DNA of 13,221 nt from an uncultured Nitrospinaceae bacterium (lineage in GTDB: Bacteria; Nitrospinota; Nitrospinia; Nitrospinales; VA-1), in contig CAJWLY010000021.1 in the NCBI GenBank assembly GCA_913043155.1, positions 1 through 13,221 of the forward strand. Reading direction: 5' to 3'. Each line of letters begins with the position of its first letter. Within the stretch, counting starts at the first letter, position 1. The notes beneath the pieces were generated by a model. The model searched no databases. It saw nothing but the letters and a program-made list of their open reading frames with translations, and was not told where the DNA came from. Shown piece after piece: positions 1 through 7,204 of this stretch. The position numbers and the translations under genes were made by a program.

Positions 1-96
1 CCAGAGTTAATCATCTGGTCGGTCAGTTCCCTACGCATAAGAAAAAAAGTAGAAGATTTAATATTCCGGAAGGCTGAGATGTTAGCATAGTTTGCT
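1..96. other. Left-edge stretch without an assignable gene
   Basis: This stretch lies downstream of the minus-strand DUF255 gene. Two plus-strand frames are open to the left edge and stop at 88-90 (TAG) and 75-77 (TGA), so the tail of a convergent gene could end here. Twenty-five to thirty open codons are no evidence on their own and I recognise neither tail. There is a five-base inverted repeat at 1-18 (CCAGA/TCTGG, eight-base loop) and a TTCCGGAA palindrome near 65-72, but no stem followed by a T-run that would make a convincing terminator. Confidence 0.25.
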
Positions 97-2184
97 TCAG
101 TTTTCTTTGTATTTAAGAAGGCCCCTCAATTCTTCGGTGGAGGTCACGGGAGCGAGGCAAGTTCCCAGTCTGCAGACGTAGGCGGTAGCCTTACCGCTCT
201 TTACTTGGCGTCCGGAAAGGAGTGGCAGGTCGTGGCTCTTTTGCTTCACTTCGTCTTCATAGGCAAAGGCAAATACGGCGTTTGGGAAGAATTCACTACG
301 GATGGTTCTTAACATTTCCTCGGTGGATGGATGGCCTCTAGGGCCGACGACCGCCACCCCCTTGAGTCCGCCTAGATAAAAATGTAATGCTTGCATCATG
401 AATGACGAATTCAATCCGTATTCATTGAGATCTTCGTGAAAAGCGAGGAAAACTTTTTCGGCTTTCTTGATGAACTCGCTATCCCCCAAGTAGGTTCCCA
501 GTTTGAGAAATGCCAAAGCGGCATTGCTATTTCCCGAAGGCTCAACACCGTCGTAGCCGGAGATTTGCCGCACAATCAGTTGTTCTCCATCATTTGCTGT
601 TTCGTAATAGGCGCCGTCTGAAGCGAACTTTTTTTCCACGGTGTGCATTATGTCCCGGGCCTGCAGGATGTATGTCAGATCGTAGGTCGTTTCGTAAAGT
701 TCCAGACAAGCTGTGGCAGTGGATGTATAATCGAACAAATAGCCGTCGTAGCGCGCCTCGCCTTCCCGATAACGCCTTAGCAGTTTTCCTTCCGGTGTCT
801 TGAGGTGGGTCAAAACAAATTGCATTGCCATTTTCGCTTTTGCGACGCGTACTACATCGTCCAGTACGCGTCCTGTCCGCGCCATAGCTGAAATCATGAG
901 TCCGTTCCAAGAAGTAAGAACCTTGTCGTCGAGTAGGGGGCGGATGCGTTTGTTCCTTTCTTCGAAGAGCTTGTTTCGCGCCGTAACTAGTTCCTTGATC
1001 ACACTCTCAACGGGTAGTCCCATCTCTTGCGCAAGTTTGTCCGGTGTGCGGGTGATGTTGAGGATGTTTTTATGCTCGAAGTTTCCTTCCCCAGTTACAT
1101 TATAAAAAGGGATGGCGATGTTGGCGGTCTGGCGCTCGAGAATAGTCTCTATTTCCTTTTTTGACCAGACGTAAAACTTGCCTTCTGAGCCTTCACTGTC
1201 AGCGTCCTCGGCGCTGTAGAACCCGCCTTCCTCCGATGTCATATCCCGGTCTATGTACTCGAGTACGTCGTTAGCATAGTTAGCAAACTCGCGGTCAGCT
1301 GTTGCTTGAAACGTTTCGATGAGTGCGATGACAAAGAGGGCGTTGTCATAGAGCATCTTTTCAAAATGAGGGACCAACCATTGGTAGTCCGTGCTGTAGC
1401 GCGAGAGTCCGCCACCGATCTGGTCGTAGATGCCACCGTACTTCATGGCTTTTAGTGTGTTTCGCGTTATTTCCAAGCTTCTGGTTTTTCCTGTGCGGTG
1501 ATGGTGGCGCAATAGCATGGATAGCCCCATCGATGGGGGGAACTTGTTTTGCTGTTGGAATGTGAAACCATGGTTTAGGTTATCGTAATGCCTCTCGTAG
1601 AGTTCGACTGCGTTGTCTTCGCTGTCGAAGTCCAGCGTGCCGAGCGTTCCGGTTGTTGCCCTCCGCTGGGAGGACCGACGGATCGCTGCGACGAGAGACT
1701 CGCTTTGTCTTTTTACTTTATCCGTATCTTCGCGCCAGGTTCTAGCAAGAAAAATCAGAACGTCGCTGAATGAGGGCAGGTTGAACCGTCGTTCAGGCGG
1801 GAAATAAGTGCCGCCGTAAAATGGTATGCCTTCGGGTGTGACGAACACATTGAGTGGCCAGCCACCCTGACCTCCCAGTGCCTGTATCGCCTGCATGTAG
1901 ATGCTGTCGACATCAGGCCGCTCTTCACGGTCGACCTTGATGCTGACGAAATGTTCGTTGAGCAATTTCGCTAAGTCGGGGTCTTCGAACGACTCCCGCT
2001 CCATCACGTGGCACCAGTGACAGGTGGCGTAGCCGATGCTTACCAACAGAGGTAAGCTTTTTTCTTTGGCTATCTGGAAAGGTTCTTCTCCCCAAGGGTG
2101 CCAATTGACTGGATTATGTGCGTGTTGAAGAAGGTAAGGGCTTTTTTCGCGGATTAGTTGGTTTACATGGGAAGACTTATTCAT
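97..2184 (-). CDS. DUF255 / thioredoxin-domain protein (YyaL/SPATA20 family)
   Basis: The protein is about 695 residues, the usual length for this family, which joins an N-terminal thioredoxin-like domain to an alpha/alpha-barrel resembling N-acylglucosamine 2-epimerases and six-hairpin glycosidases. Visible hallmarks are KSPYLLQHAHNPVNW near residues 14-28, the CHWC redox-type motif at 55-58, GGQGGWPLNVFVTP near 104-117 and GGTYFPP near 124-130. The barrel part has GGIYDQIGGGLSRYS near 250-264, PHFEKMLYDNA near 272-282 and DDKVLTSWNG near 419-428. The reading frame extends upstream to 2283, but that extra piece only reads through the aroA end in another frame. The ATG at 2184 places the conserved N-terminus correctly and overlaps the aroA stop by 8 bases, suggesting coupled translation. 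No signal peptide is seen, so it is probably cytoplasmic. The biochemical function of the family is not settled; a redox or sugar-related role is inference. Confidence 0.93.
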   Translation of the reverse strand: MNKSSHVNQLIREKSPYLLQHAHNPVNWHPWGEEPFQIAKEKSLPLLVSIGYATCHWCHVMERESFEDPDLAKLLNEHFVSIKVDREERPDVDSIYMQAIQALGGQGGWPLNVFVTPEGIPFYGGTYFPPERRFNLPSFSDVLIFLARTWREDTDKVKRQSESLVAAIRRSSQRRATTGTLGTLDFDSEDNAVELYERHYDNLNHGFTFQQQNKFPPSMGLSMLLRHHHRTGKTRSLEITRNTLKAMKYGGIYDQIGGGLSRYSTDYQWLVPHFEKMLYDNALFVIALIETFQATADREFANYANDVLEYIDRDMTSEEGGFYSAEDADSEGSEGKFYVWSKKEIETILERQTANIAIPFYNVTGEGNFEHKNILNITRTPDKLAQEMGLPVESVIKELVTARNKLFEERNKRIRPLLDDKVLTSWNGLMISAMARTGRVLDDVVRVAKAKMAMQFVLTHLKTPEGKLLRRYREGEARYDGYLFDYTSTATACLELYETTYDLTYILQARDIMHTVEKKFASDGAYYETANDGEQLIVRQISGYDGVEPSGNSNAALAFLKLGTYLGDSEFIKKAEKVFLAFHEDLNEYGLNSSFMMQALHFYLGGLKGVAVVGPRGHPSTEEMLRTIRSEFFPNAVFAFAYEDEVKQKSHDLPLLSGRQVKSGKATAYVCRLGTCLAPVTSTEELRGLLKYKEN

Positions 2185-3439
2185 ACATTGCTTTAAACCG
2201 GCTAAAAAAATCGGAGAACGATTTTTCAACACAGGTTGGGTTCTTGATGCGGATCCCGGGAATCTTGAGTCCGGCCAGCGCAAAGCTCATAGCCATACGG
2301 TGATCGTTGTAGGTTTCGATTTCCACCCCCTTATAGGGTCCGCCAGGATGAATCTTTAAATAATCGGCGCCTGCATCGACGCTCGCGCCCAAGCGCGTGA
2401 GTTCTTTAGCCAACGCGTCAATACGGTCCGTTTCCTTGATCCGCAGGTTGCCGATGCCGGTGATGAAAGTCTCACCTTCGGCAAAGAGCGCTGTCACCGC
2501 CAGGGTTTGAACCGTGTCAGGCATGCTGTTCATATTGATGTTGATTCCACGTAAAGGATTTCCTTTTATTCGAATTTTTCCAGCTGACCGTTCCACCTCA
2601 CAGCCCATTTGCTCCAAGACATTGAGAAATCCAGCGTCTCCCTGAACGCTGTCCGGATTGAGTCCGGTTAAGACCACGCTGCCCTCGGTAACTGCCGCCA
2701 TAGCAAGGAAATAGGAGGCGCTCGACCAGTCAGCTTCGACGGGGTAATTATGTGCAGTGTAGGCCTGCCCGGCTGAGACGCGGAACCGGGTGTAGCTCTC
2801 ATTTTCCACAGTAACCCCGAAAGTCTGCATGATGTCTAGTGTGATGTCGGCGTAGGACTTTGATGTGAGGTCGCCGACGATGCGTATGGTGGTGTCTTTT
2901 TTAAAACAGGGTGCGGAAAGGAGGATGGAGGTCAAGTACTGACTGCTTTTGTTGCCAGCCAGATCCACGTTGCCTCCGTCCACGCTGCCCCCCACAACCT
3001 CCAGCGGAGGGCATCCATTTTTATTCACCGACCAAGCTTCGACACCCATCTGGTTGAGCGCGCTGAGCAGGTCCGATATGGGCCTCTCTTGCATGCGTTC
3101 GTCGCCGGTGAGCCTAGTGACACCAGGTGCCAGCGCCGCAAATGTAGTAAGAAATCGCATCGTTGTTCCGGCGTTGCCGACGGAGATTTCCCGTTTCGGC
3201 AATTTCAGTTGTCCGCCGGTCCCTGTGACGATGAGCGCGCTGTCCTCTTGTTTCACCGAGATGCCAAAATGTTCCAGTGCTTCGCACATATACTTCGTGT
3301 CATCGCTGAAAAGCGGGTTATCGATTTGCGAGATTCCTTCCGTGAGCGCGGCGATCAAAAGCGCCCGGTTGGTGTAGCTTTTGGAGGGTGGACACTCCAC
3401 CGCCGCATTGATTTTTCCTGTGGGTTGAATTTCTATCAC
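2177..3439 (-). CDS. aroA: 3-phosphoshikimate 1-carboxyvinyltransferase (EPSP synthase)
   Basis: The enzyme transfers the enolpyruvyl group of phosphoenolpyruvate to shikimate 3-phosphate, the sixth step of the shikimate pathway, in the cytoplasm. At 420 residues it has normal length and all main motifs: PPSKSYTNRA at 18-27 (Lys20, Ser21, Arg25), GNAGT at 88-92, DERMQERPI at 113-121 (Arg119), NKSSQ at 163-167, PDT at 307-309 (Asp308 at the catalytic Asp position), IKETDR at 334-339 (Glu336) and NDHRMAMS at 378-385. Position 96, matching Pro101 of the E. coli enzyme, is Phe, while the glycine matching Gly96 is kept (Gly91). Translation starts at a GTG (3439-3437) with AAAGG seven bases upstream on the coding strand. 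An extended -10 element lies about 33 bases upstream. The gene is first of a two-gene unit with the overlapping DUF255 gene. Confidence 0.97.
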   Translation of the reverse strand: MIEIQPTGKINAAVECPPSKSYTNRALLIAALTEGISQIDNPLFSDDTKYMCEALEHFGISVKQEDSALIVTGTGGQLKLPKREISVGNAGTTMRFLTTFAALAPGVTRLTGDERMQERPISDLLSALNQMGVEAWSVNKNGCPPLEVVGGSVDGGNVDLAGNKSSQYLTSILLSAPCFKKDTTIRIVGDLTSKSYADITLDIMQTFGVTVENESYTRFRVSAGQAYTAHNYPVEADWSSASYFLAMAAVTEGSVVLTGLNPDSVQGDAGFLNVLEQMGCEVERSAGKIRIKGNPLRGININMNSMPDTVQTLAVTALFAEGETFITGIGNLRIKETDRIDALAKELTRLGASVDAGADYLKIHPGGPYKGVEIETYNDHRMAMSFALAGLKIPGIRIKNPTCVEKSFSDFFSRFKAMYE

Positions 3440-3471
3440 TGATCAGCCTTTAAATTCTGATAAAAAAATGA

Positions 3472-3480
3472 ACTATAACA
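3472..3480 (-). promoter_or_regulatory. Probable aroA promoter (extended -10)
   Basis: On the minus strand this reads TGTTATAGT, an extended -10 element (TG-N-TATAGT, five of six matches to TATAAT). No good -35 lies 16-18 bases upstream, which extended -10 promoters can tolerate. Transcription would begin near 3464, leaving a leader of about 25 bases that contains the aroA ribosome binding site. This is a prediction from sequence alone. Confidence 0.45.
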
Positions 3481-3481
3481 C

Positions 3482-3492
3482 AACCATTGGTT
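3482..3492. repeat. Palindrome AACCATTGGTT in the divergent intergenic region
   Basis: This is a perfect inverted repeat (AACCA/TGGTT) around one central base. It sits immediately upstream of the predicted aroA -10 element, where the -35 would be expected. A dimeric regulator could bind it, but only the symmetry and position support that. Confidence 0.3.
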
Positions 3493-3548
3493 ATGATTAG
3501 GCCATACGGGTGCTGCAAATAAGCGCTTTGAATGGTCTTTTGAGTTGG

Positions 3549-3577
3549 TTGTTTCCCCAGTTGGATTTTGCTATCAT
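3549..3577 (+). promoter_or_regulatory. Candidate sigma-70-type promoter for the plus-strand quartet
   Basis: TTGTTT at 3549-3554 and TATCAT at 3572-3577 are separated by 17 bases. The -10 is preceded by TGC, making it an extended -10 as well. Transcription would begin near 3584, about 80 bases before the first gene. The leader contains GAGGAGGAGG around 3597-3606, a strong anti-SD match too far from any usable start to be its ribosome binding site. Confidence 0.45.
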
Positions 3578-3661
3578 TGTTCCGAATCGATGCGGTGAGG
3601 AGGAGGCCTTATAACCCATTTATTTTAAAGGTTTTTCACGCTTGCGGTTGTGGGTCATGAG

Positions 3662-3970
3662 ATGAATTCGGGCCAAGAAAAAATGTCATGGTGGAAGCGT
3701 CTTGGGAACTGGTGGGGCAGCAAGCCGGAGCTGGAACAGCAGCGTCTCAAATCGTTTATTCCCCTGTTCCTTTATGCCGTGGCAGTTATTTACGGGGTGA
3801 TCTATCTTTCCATTCTTAATACCGTCAACCGGGGAAAGGGGATGGATGCCGTCAAAACTTGGTATGGCGGTGATCGCCCGGAAATCGTCCGTGCCCTCAA
3901 GGCGGAAAAGGAAGGCTTGGCATCCAGTTTCAAAAATCGGATCCGCAAACAGGTGTCGGGTAACCGCTAG
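3662..3970 (+). CDS. Small single-helix membrane protein, hypothetical
   Basis: I do not recognise a family. The roughly 102-residue product has a Trp- and Lys-rich N-terminus (SWWKRLGNWWGSKPE), one clear hydrophobic helix (about 22 residues beginning FIPLFLYAVAVIYG) and a basic, polar C-terminal tail of about 45 residues. By the positive-inside rule either end could be cytoplasmic. The frame also contains a GTG at 3650 and another ATG at 3683; no start has a strong ribosome binding site, so the N-terminus is uncertain. The gene is followed after 38 bases by the DUF4149 gene on the same strand and is probably cotranscribed with it, so it may be an accessory subunit or membrane anchor. That partnership is inference. 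An overlapping minus-strand frame is discounted. Confidence 0.7.
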   Translation: MNSGQEKMSWWKRLGNWWGSKPELEQQRLKSFIPLFLYAVAVIYGVIYLSILNTVNRGKGMDAVKTWYGGDRPEIVRALKAEKEGLASSFKNRIRKQVSGNR

Positions 3971-4008
3971 GCGCAAGGGCGACTTTTGCGGTCTTCGTTC
4001 AAGGTTTT

Positions 4009-4548
4009 ATGAAGCGTCTTGTCTACACACTCAATTTATTTTACCTGTTCGGTCTCACCCTCTGGATTGGAGGGATGTTCCTGCTCGGCATACTGGTCGA
4101 GGTCATGGTGCGGATTCACCTGAAAGAACAGCCGCTGGTAGCAAGCAAGATCATGAACCGTATCATGGACGTATTCAACATCGAGATCATTTATACCTGC
4201 ATCGGATTCATGGTGGCGGCAGAAATTGTCAAGTTTCTGGTAAAAAAGTGCAGCCGAGTCGGATTCGATCCACCCGTGGTTACAAAGCGTCGTTACGTAC
4301 GGGAGGTAATTCTTGGGATTATGATCGTGCTCGCGATTTATATGGGAAGTTTCCTCAGGCCAGAGATGCATGAAGTGGATCGGATGAAAAAGGATAATCC
4401 CGCGGATCAGAAACTTCAGATCCGATTCGACCGGTTCCATTCGACATTCGTCAATATCTATACGGTTAATATGGTTCTAGGGCTGTCACTCCTGTATATT
4501 CATGGCAAAGAGATGGCCCGGTTCCGTGAATCCCCAACGGATGAGTGA
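4009..4548 (+). CDS. DUF4149-type four-helix membrane protein
   Basis: The 179-residue protein has four hydrophobic segments at roughly 8-32, 56-78, 98-116 and 144-164, the arrangement of the DUF4149/TMEM205-like family. Characteristic features are LTLWIGGMFLLG near 16-27 in the first helix, and an FDRFHSTFVNIY segment near 140-151 leading into the last helix, matching the family's conserved R-x-H-x3-x-N region. A loop at about 117-140 is rich in charged residues and probably lies outside the bilayer. The family's molecular function is unknown. AAGG four bases before the ATG is a plausible ribosome binding site. It follows the one-helix protein by 38 bases and precedes the exported FGE-fold protein by about 45, consistent with one operon. 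Confidence 0.85.
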   Translation: MKRLVYTLNLFYLFGLTLWIGGMFLLGILVEVMVRIHLKEQPLVASKIMNRIMDVFNIEIIYTCIGFMVAAEIVKFLVKKCSRVGFDPPVVTKRRYVREVILGIMIVLAIYMGSFLRPEMHEVDRMKKDNPADQKLQIRFDRFHSTFVNIYTVNMVLGLSLLYIHGKEMARFRESPTDE

Positions 4549-4593
4549 TTTTACCTCTCGTTTCTTCCCCTAATATTACCCTGAACTGATGTG

Positions 4594-5562
4594 ATGTCAG
4601 GTTTTCTGCCAACGGCCTTTCGGATTTGTATTTTTTGTTGGGCTTGTTTTTTTTCGGCGACCTCTGTAGTGTTTGCGACGTCTTTTGACGTGGCGCAGGG
4701 TGAAGACGAGCCGGCCCACGAGCGTGACGAAAAGCCAGCTGATGCGTTGTCTCCTCAACAGGAATCTTCCCTGATGGTCAAAATTCCTACCGGAACTTTT
4801 AGGATGGGGTCCACCTTCGAGGAAAATAAAAAACACAAAGACATATGTCGGAAGTACGATAGCGCCTGCCAGCTCTGGTGGTTCAATGATGAGTACCCCA
4901 ACCACTTGGTTCTTCTGGATAGTTACTGGATCGATTTATTCGAGGTGACCAATGCGAAATATCAGGAATTTGTGCTGGCGACCGGACACCGCCCAGCGCT
5001 CGACGAAACCTGTCAATCGGATAAGTGTCGCGAAGGTAATTTGTGGAAAGAAAATTCGTTTCCACCTCAGATCAGCCACCAGCCGGTGACGCAAGTGAGC
5101 TGGCACGATGCAAATGCCTATTGCCACTGGCGGGGTAAGCGGCTTCCCTCGGAAGCGGAATGGGAAAAAGCTGCTCGGGGTCCAGGGGGCAGCATGTATC
5201 CCTGGGGTTCCGGATCGCCCAAACACCGTGCCACCTATGGTAGAAAATGGCGCGGCATTTATACCATGACCGATGTAGGAACCTATTCCAAGGGCGCATC
5301 GATCTATGGCGTGTTTGATATGGCTGGAAACGTATGGGAGTGGGTTGACGACTGGTACGACCTGAAGTACTACAATTTGGGACGAAAGAAAAACCCTAGG
5401 GGGCCTGCCGGGGGTGAGTTTAAAGTCGTTCGCGGCGGATCCTGGGTCAACTACCCCGATACCTTGCGCAGTGCTTTCCGTCGGTGGAGCCGCCCGGAGG
5501 TGAGGTTCAACGATACCGGATTCCGTTGCGCCAGAGATGATGATGAAACCAAAAAGGACTGA
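4594..5562 (+). CDS. Exported FGE-sulfatase-fold (SUMF1-like) protein lacking catalytic cysteines
   Basis: The protein begins with a hydrophobic leader ending near VVFA (about residues 10-29), a likely Sec signal peptide, then a charged linker and a formylglycine-generating-enzyme-like domain. Hallmarks are KIPTGTFRMGS near 64-74, YWIDLFEVTNAKYQEF near 112-127, QPVTQVSWHDANAYCHW near 164-180, KRLPSEAEWEKAARG near 183-197, DMAGNVWEWVDDWY near 243-256, RGGSWVN near 281-287 and TGFRCARD near 309-316. In genuine FGE the segment after GGSW carries two copper-binding cysteines about five residues apart; here it reads VNYPDTLRSAFR with none, so classical oxidase activity is unlikely. Extra cysteines at 86/93 and 141/146 could form disulfides in the periplasm. 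A GTG immediately before the ATG is an alternative start. The last 26 bases overlap the next gene. Its partner is unknown. Confidence 0.9.
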   Translation: MSGFLPTAFRICIFCWACFFSATSVVFATSFDVAQGEDEPAHERDEKPADALSPQQESSLMVKIPTGTFRMGSTFEENKKHKDICRKYDSACQLWWFNDEYPNHLVLLDSYWIDLFEVTNAKYQEFVLATGHRPALDETCQSDKCREGNLWKENSFPPQISHQPVTQVSWHDANAYCHWRGKRLPSEAEWEKAARGPGGSMYPWGSGSPKHRATYGRKWRGIYTMTDVGTYSKGASIYGVFDMAGNVWEWVDDWYDLKYYNLGRKKNPRGPAGGEFKVVRGGSWVNYPDTLRSAFRRWSRPEVRFNDTGFRCARDDDETKKD

Positions 5563-7204
5563 CGAACTCACCGAGCAAGAAAAAAATAATCTCGCTCCCT
5601 ACCTTTCCGATGTGGATGCCGATGTGTTTGTTCTCAGCAACCTCAATCCGGAAGTGATCGGCGCTGCCTTGGCGCGGTATAGCCGCGCTCCAACTGGGTT
5701 CAAAGAAACAGTTGTGCGTGAGTTTCTCAATCCGGATGGAACCCCCAATGAAGTCAAGGGTACCGAGCTCATCGACCGAGTGGTCAACAAGTTCGGCGAT
5801 GAATCGGTTGCCGAACTTGCCGTTGCCCCGCTCTGTATCGAAAACGTTTCCAACCTGATGACCAAAATCATCGAAGATTGCAGGATCGGTGGTTCGCCTA
5901 TCGAGGAGTCTACCCGCTATGTTCTCTATGACGTGAAGCGAAATGGCCAGTGGCGGTATGTGCGTCCCACTTCCATCATGCAATCGGGTCTTGCGGATCA
6001 ATATACGAGAACGATGGATTTTATATTTGAAATGTATGCCGAACTCGTTGAGCCCATGCAGGAACTATTTCGCAGAAAACTTCCCGATGAGAATTTTAAG
6101 ATCGAGGTGGAGCGCGACGGAAAGATCGTTCTGGCTGGGGTAAACGAACTCTCTGGCGACGGCGAACAAAGGGCGCACCGCTTGGCTTACAGCTTCACTA
6201 TTCGAAGCGCGGCCTGTGACATTATCCGTTGCATTCTTCCGGCATCAACCAAAGCCAATTTGGGGCTCATGGGCAATGGGCGGTTTTATAGCGGACTCAT
6301 CACCAAACTATTGTCACAAGAGTTGGACGAGGGCTGGGTTCTGGCCAAAAACATCCGCAGGGCGCTCGAGACTCAGATTCCAACGTTTATCAAGCGAGCA
6401 GTGAGAAGTGATTACCTTGCCGAAAATCAGAAAAATATGAGGAACTTGTGCGTTGGACTGTTCAAGGATATCCCCATAGAAACGGCGCCAGAAGTGGTTC
6501 TGCTGGAGGACCGTGTCGAAGACTATCAGTTGAACCTTCTGGCAAACATGGTTTTCCCCCACGTGAAGCATTCGACCGCACAAATCAGGGACGTGATTCG
6601 CGCTCTGCCGGAAGAGAGGCGAAGAAAGATTTTTGCGACGGCGGTGGGAGAGCGGAAAAGCAAGCGAGACCGACCACCACGCGCTTTAGAGTATGGCTAT
6701 CCTATCAACTTCGATATAATTTCCGGGTTTGGCGAGTACCGTGATCTTCAGCGGCACCGCATGCTGACCCAGCAGAGGCAGGATATGAACGTGGCCCTCG
6801 GTTACTCGGTTCCTGGGGAGATCGGGGAAATTGGCAAAGAGAAAGCAGTGCAGGAATGTTTCGAACGCGCCGAGTCACTCCACGCTGATTTGATGCGGGT
6901 CGGACTCGTCCGCGAGGCCCAGTACGCCACCCTGTTTAATCATTACATCCGGTGGAATATGGGCATGAACGCGAGAGAACTTGGGCACCTCACCGAACTG
7001 CGCTCGCAAAAGGCAGGACATCCCAAATACCGCCGCACCGCGCAGATGATGGCCCGGCTCTACTTAAAGCGGCATCCTGAAATGGAACCATTGGTAAAGT
7101 TCGTTGACCGTAACGATTACGATCAGGGAGTCACCCGCGCTGAGCAGGAGGCCCGAACGGCACGCAAAAGCCTCGCCAGCGGTGTGTTCGACGATATGGA
7201 CTAA
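5537..7204 (+). CDS. Tandem ThyX-like protein (divergent FAD-dependent thymidylate synthase fold)
   Basis: ThyX makes dTMP from dUMP using methylene-tetrahydrofolate, NADPH and FAD, normally as a homotetramer of about 220-270-residue subunits. This 555-residue product looks like two ThyX-like halves. The first has FGDESVAELAV near 86-96, ENVSN near 102-106, SPIEESTRY at 120-128 and NGR at 247-249. The second has FDIISGF near 392-398, RHR at 406-408, NAR at 478-480 and LTELR at 485-489. The canonical RHR-x2-S-x-N-x2-S-x-R signature is incomplete in each half: the first lacks RHR, while the second continues MLTQQRQDMN and lacks the nucleophile-site serine. Activity as thymidylate synthase is therefore uncertain. 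Three consecutive ATGs (5537, 5540, 5543) lie inside the preceding gene in another frame, with AGAG just before, suggesting coupled translation. No signal peptide is seen. Confidence 0.88.
   Translation: MMMKPKRTDELTEQEKNNLAPYLSDVDADVFVLSNLNPEVIGAALARYSRAPTGFKETVVREFLNPDGTPNEVKGTELIDRVVNKFGDESVAELAVAPLCIENVSNLMTKIIEDCRIGGSPIEESTRYVLYDVKRNGQWRYVRPTSIMQSGLADQYTRTMDFIFEMYAELVEPMQELFRRKLPDENFKIEVERDGKIVLAGVNELSGDGEQRAHRLAYSFTIRSAACDIIRCILPASTKANLGLMGNGRFYSGLITKLLSQELDEGWVLAKNIRRALETQIPTFIKRAVRSDYLAENQKNMRNLCVGLFKDIPIETAPEVVLLEDRVEDYQLNLLANMVFPHVKHSTAQIRDVIRALPEERRRKIFATAVGERKSKRDRPPRALEYGYPINFDIISGFGEYRDLQRHRMLTQQRQDMNVALGYSVPGEIGEIGKEKAVQECFERAESLHADLMRVGLVREAQYATLFNHYIRWNMGMNARELGHLTELRSQKAGHPKYRRTAQMMARLYLKRHPEMEPLVKFVDRNDYDQGVTRAEQEARTARKSLASGVFDDMD

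Noticed and set aside
2185..2283. Upstream extension of the DUF255 gene to 2283
   Set aside because: The extra 33 residues are aroA read in another frame and the conserved family N-terminus begins just after the ATG at 2184.
2949..3442. Plus-strand open frames of 117 and 142 codons opposite aroA
   Set aside because: aroA motifs cover the same bases continuously on the minus strand; these frames show no family features.
4936..5571. A 211-codon open frame on the minus strand opposite the FGE-fold gene
   Set aside because: It mirrors a gene with clear family motifs on the plus strand, has no recognisable domain, and its composition is what antisense translation of that gene gives.
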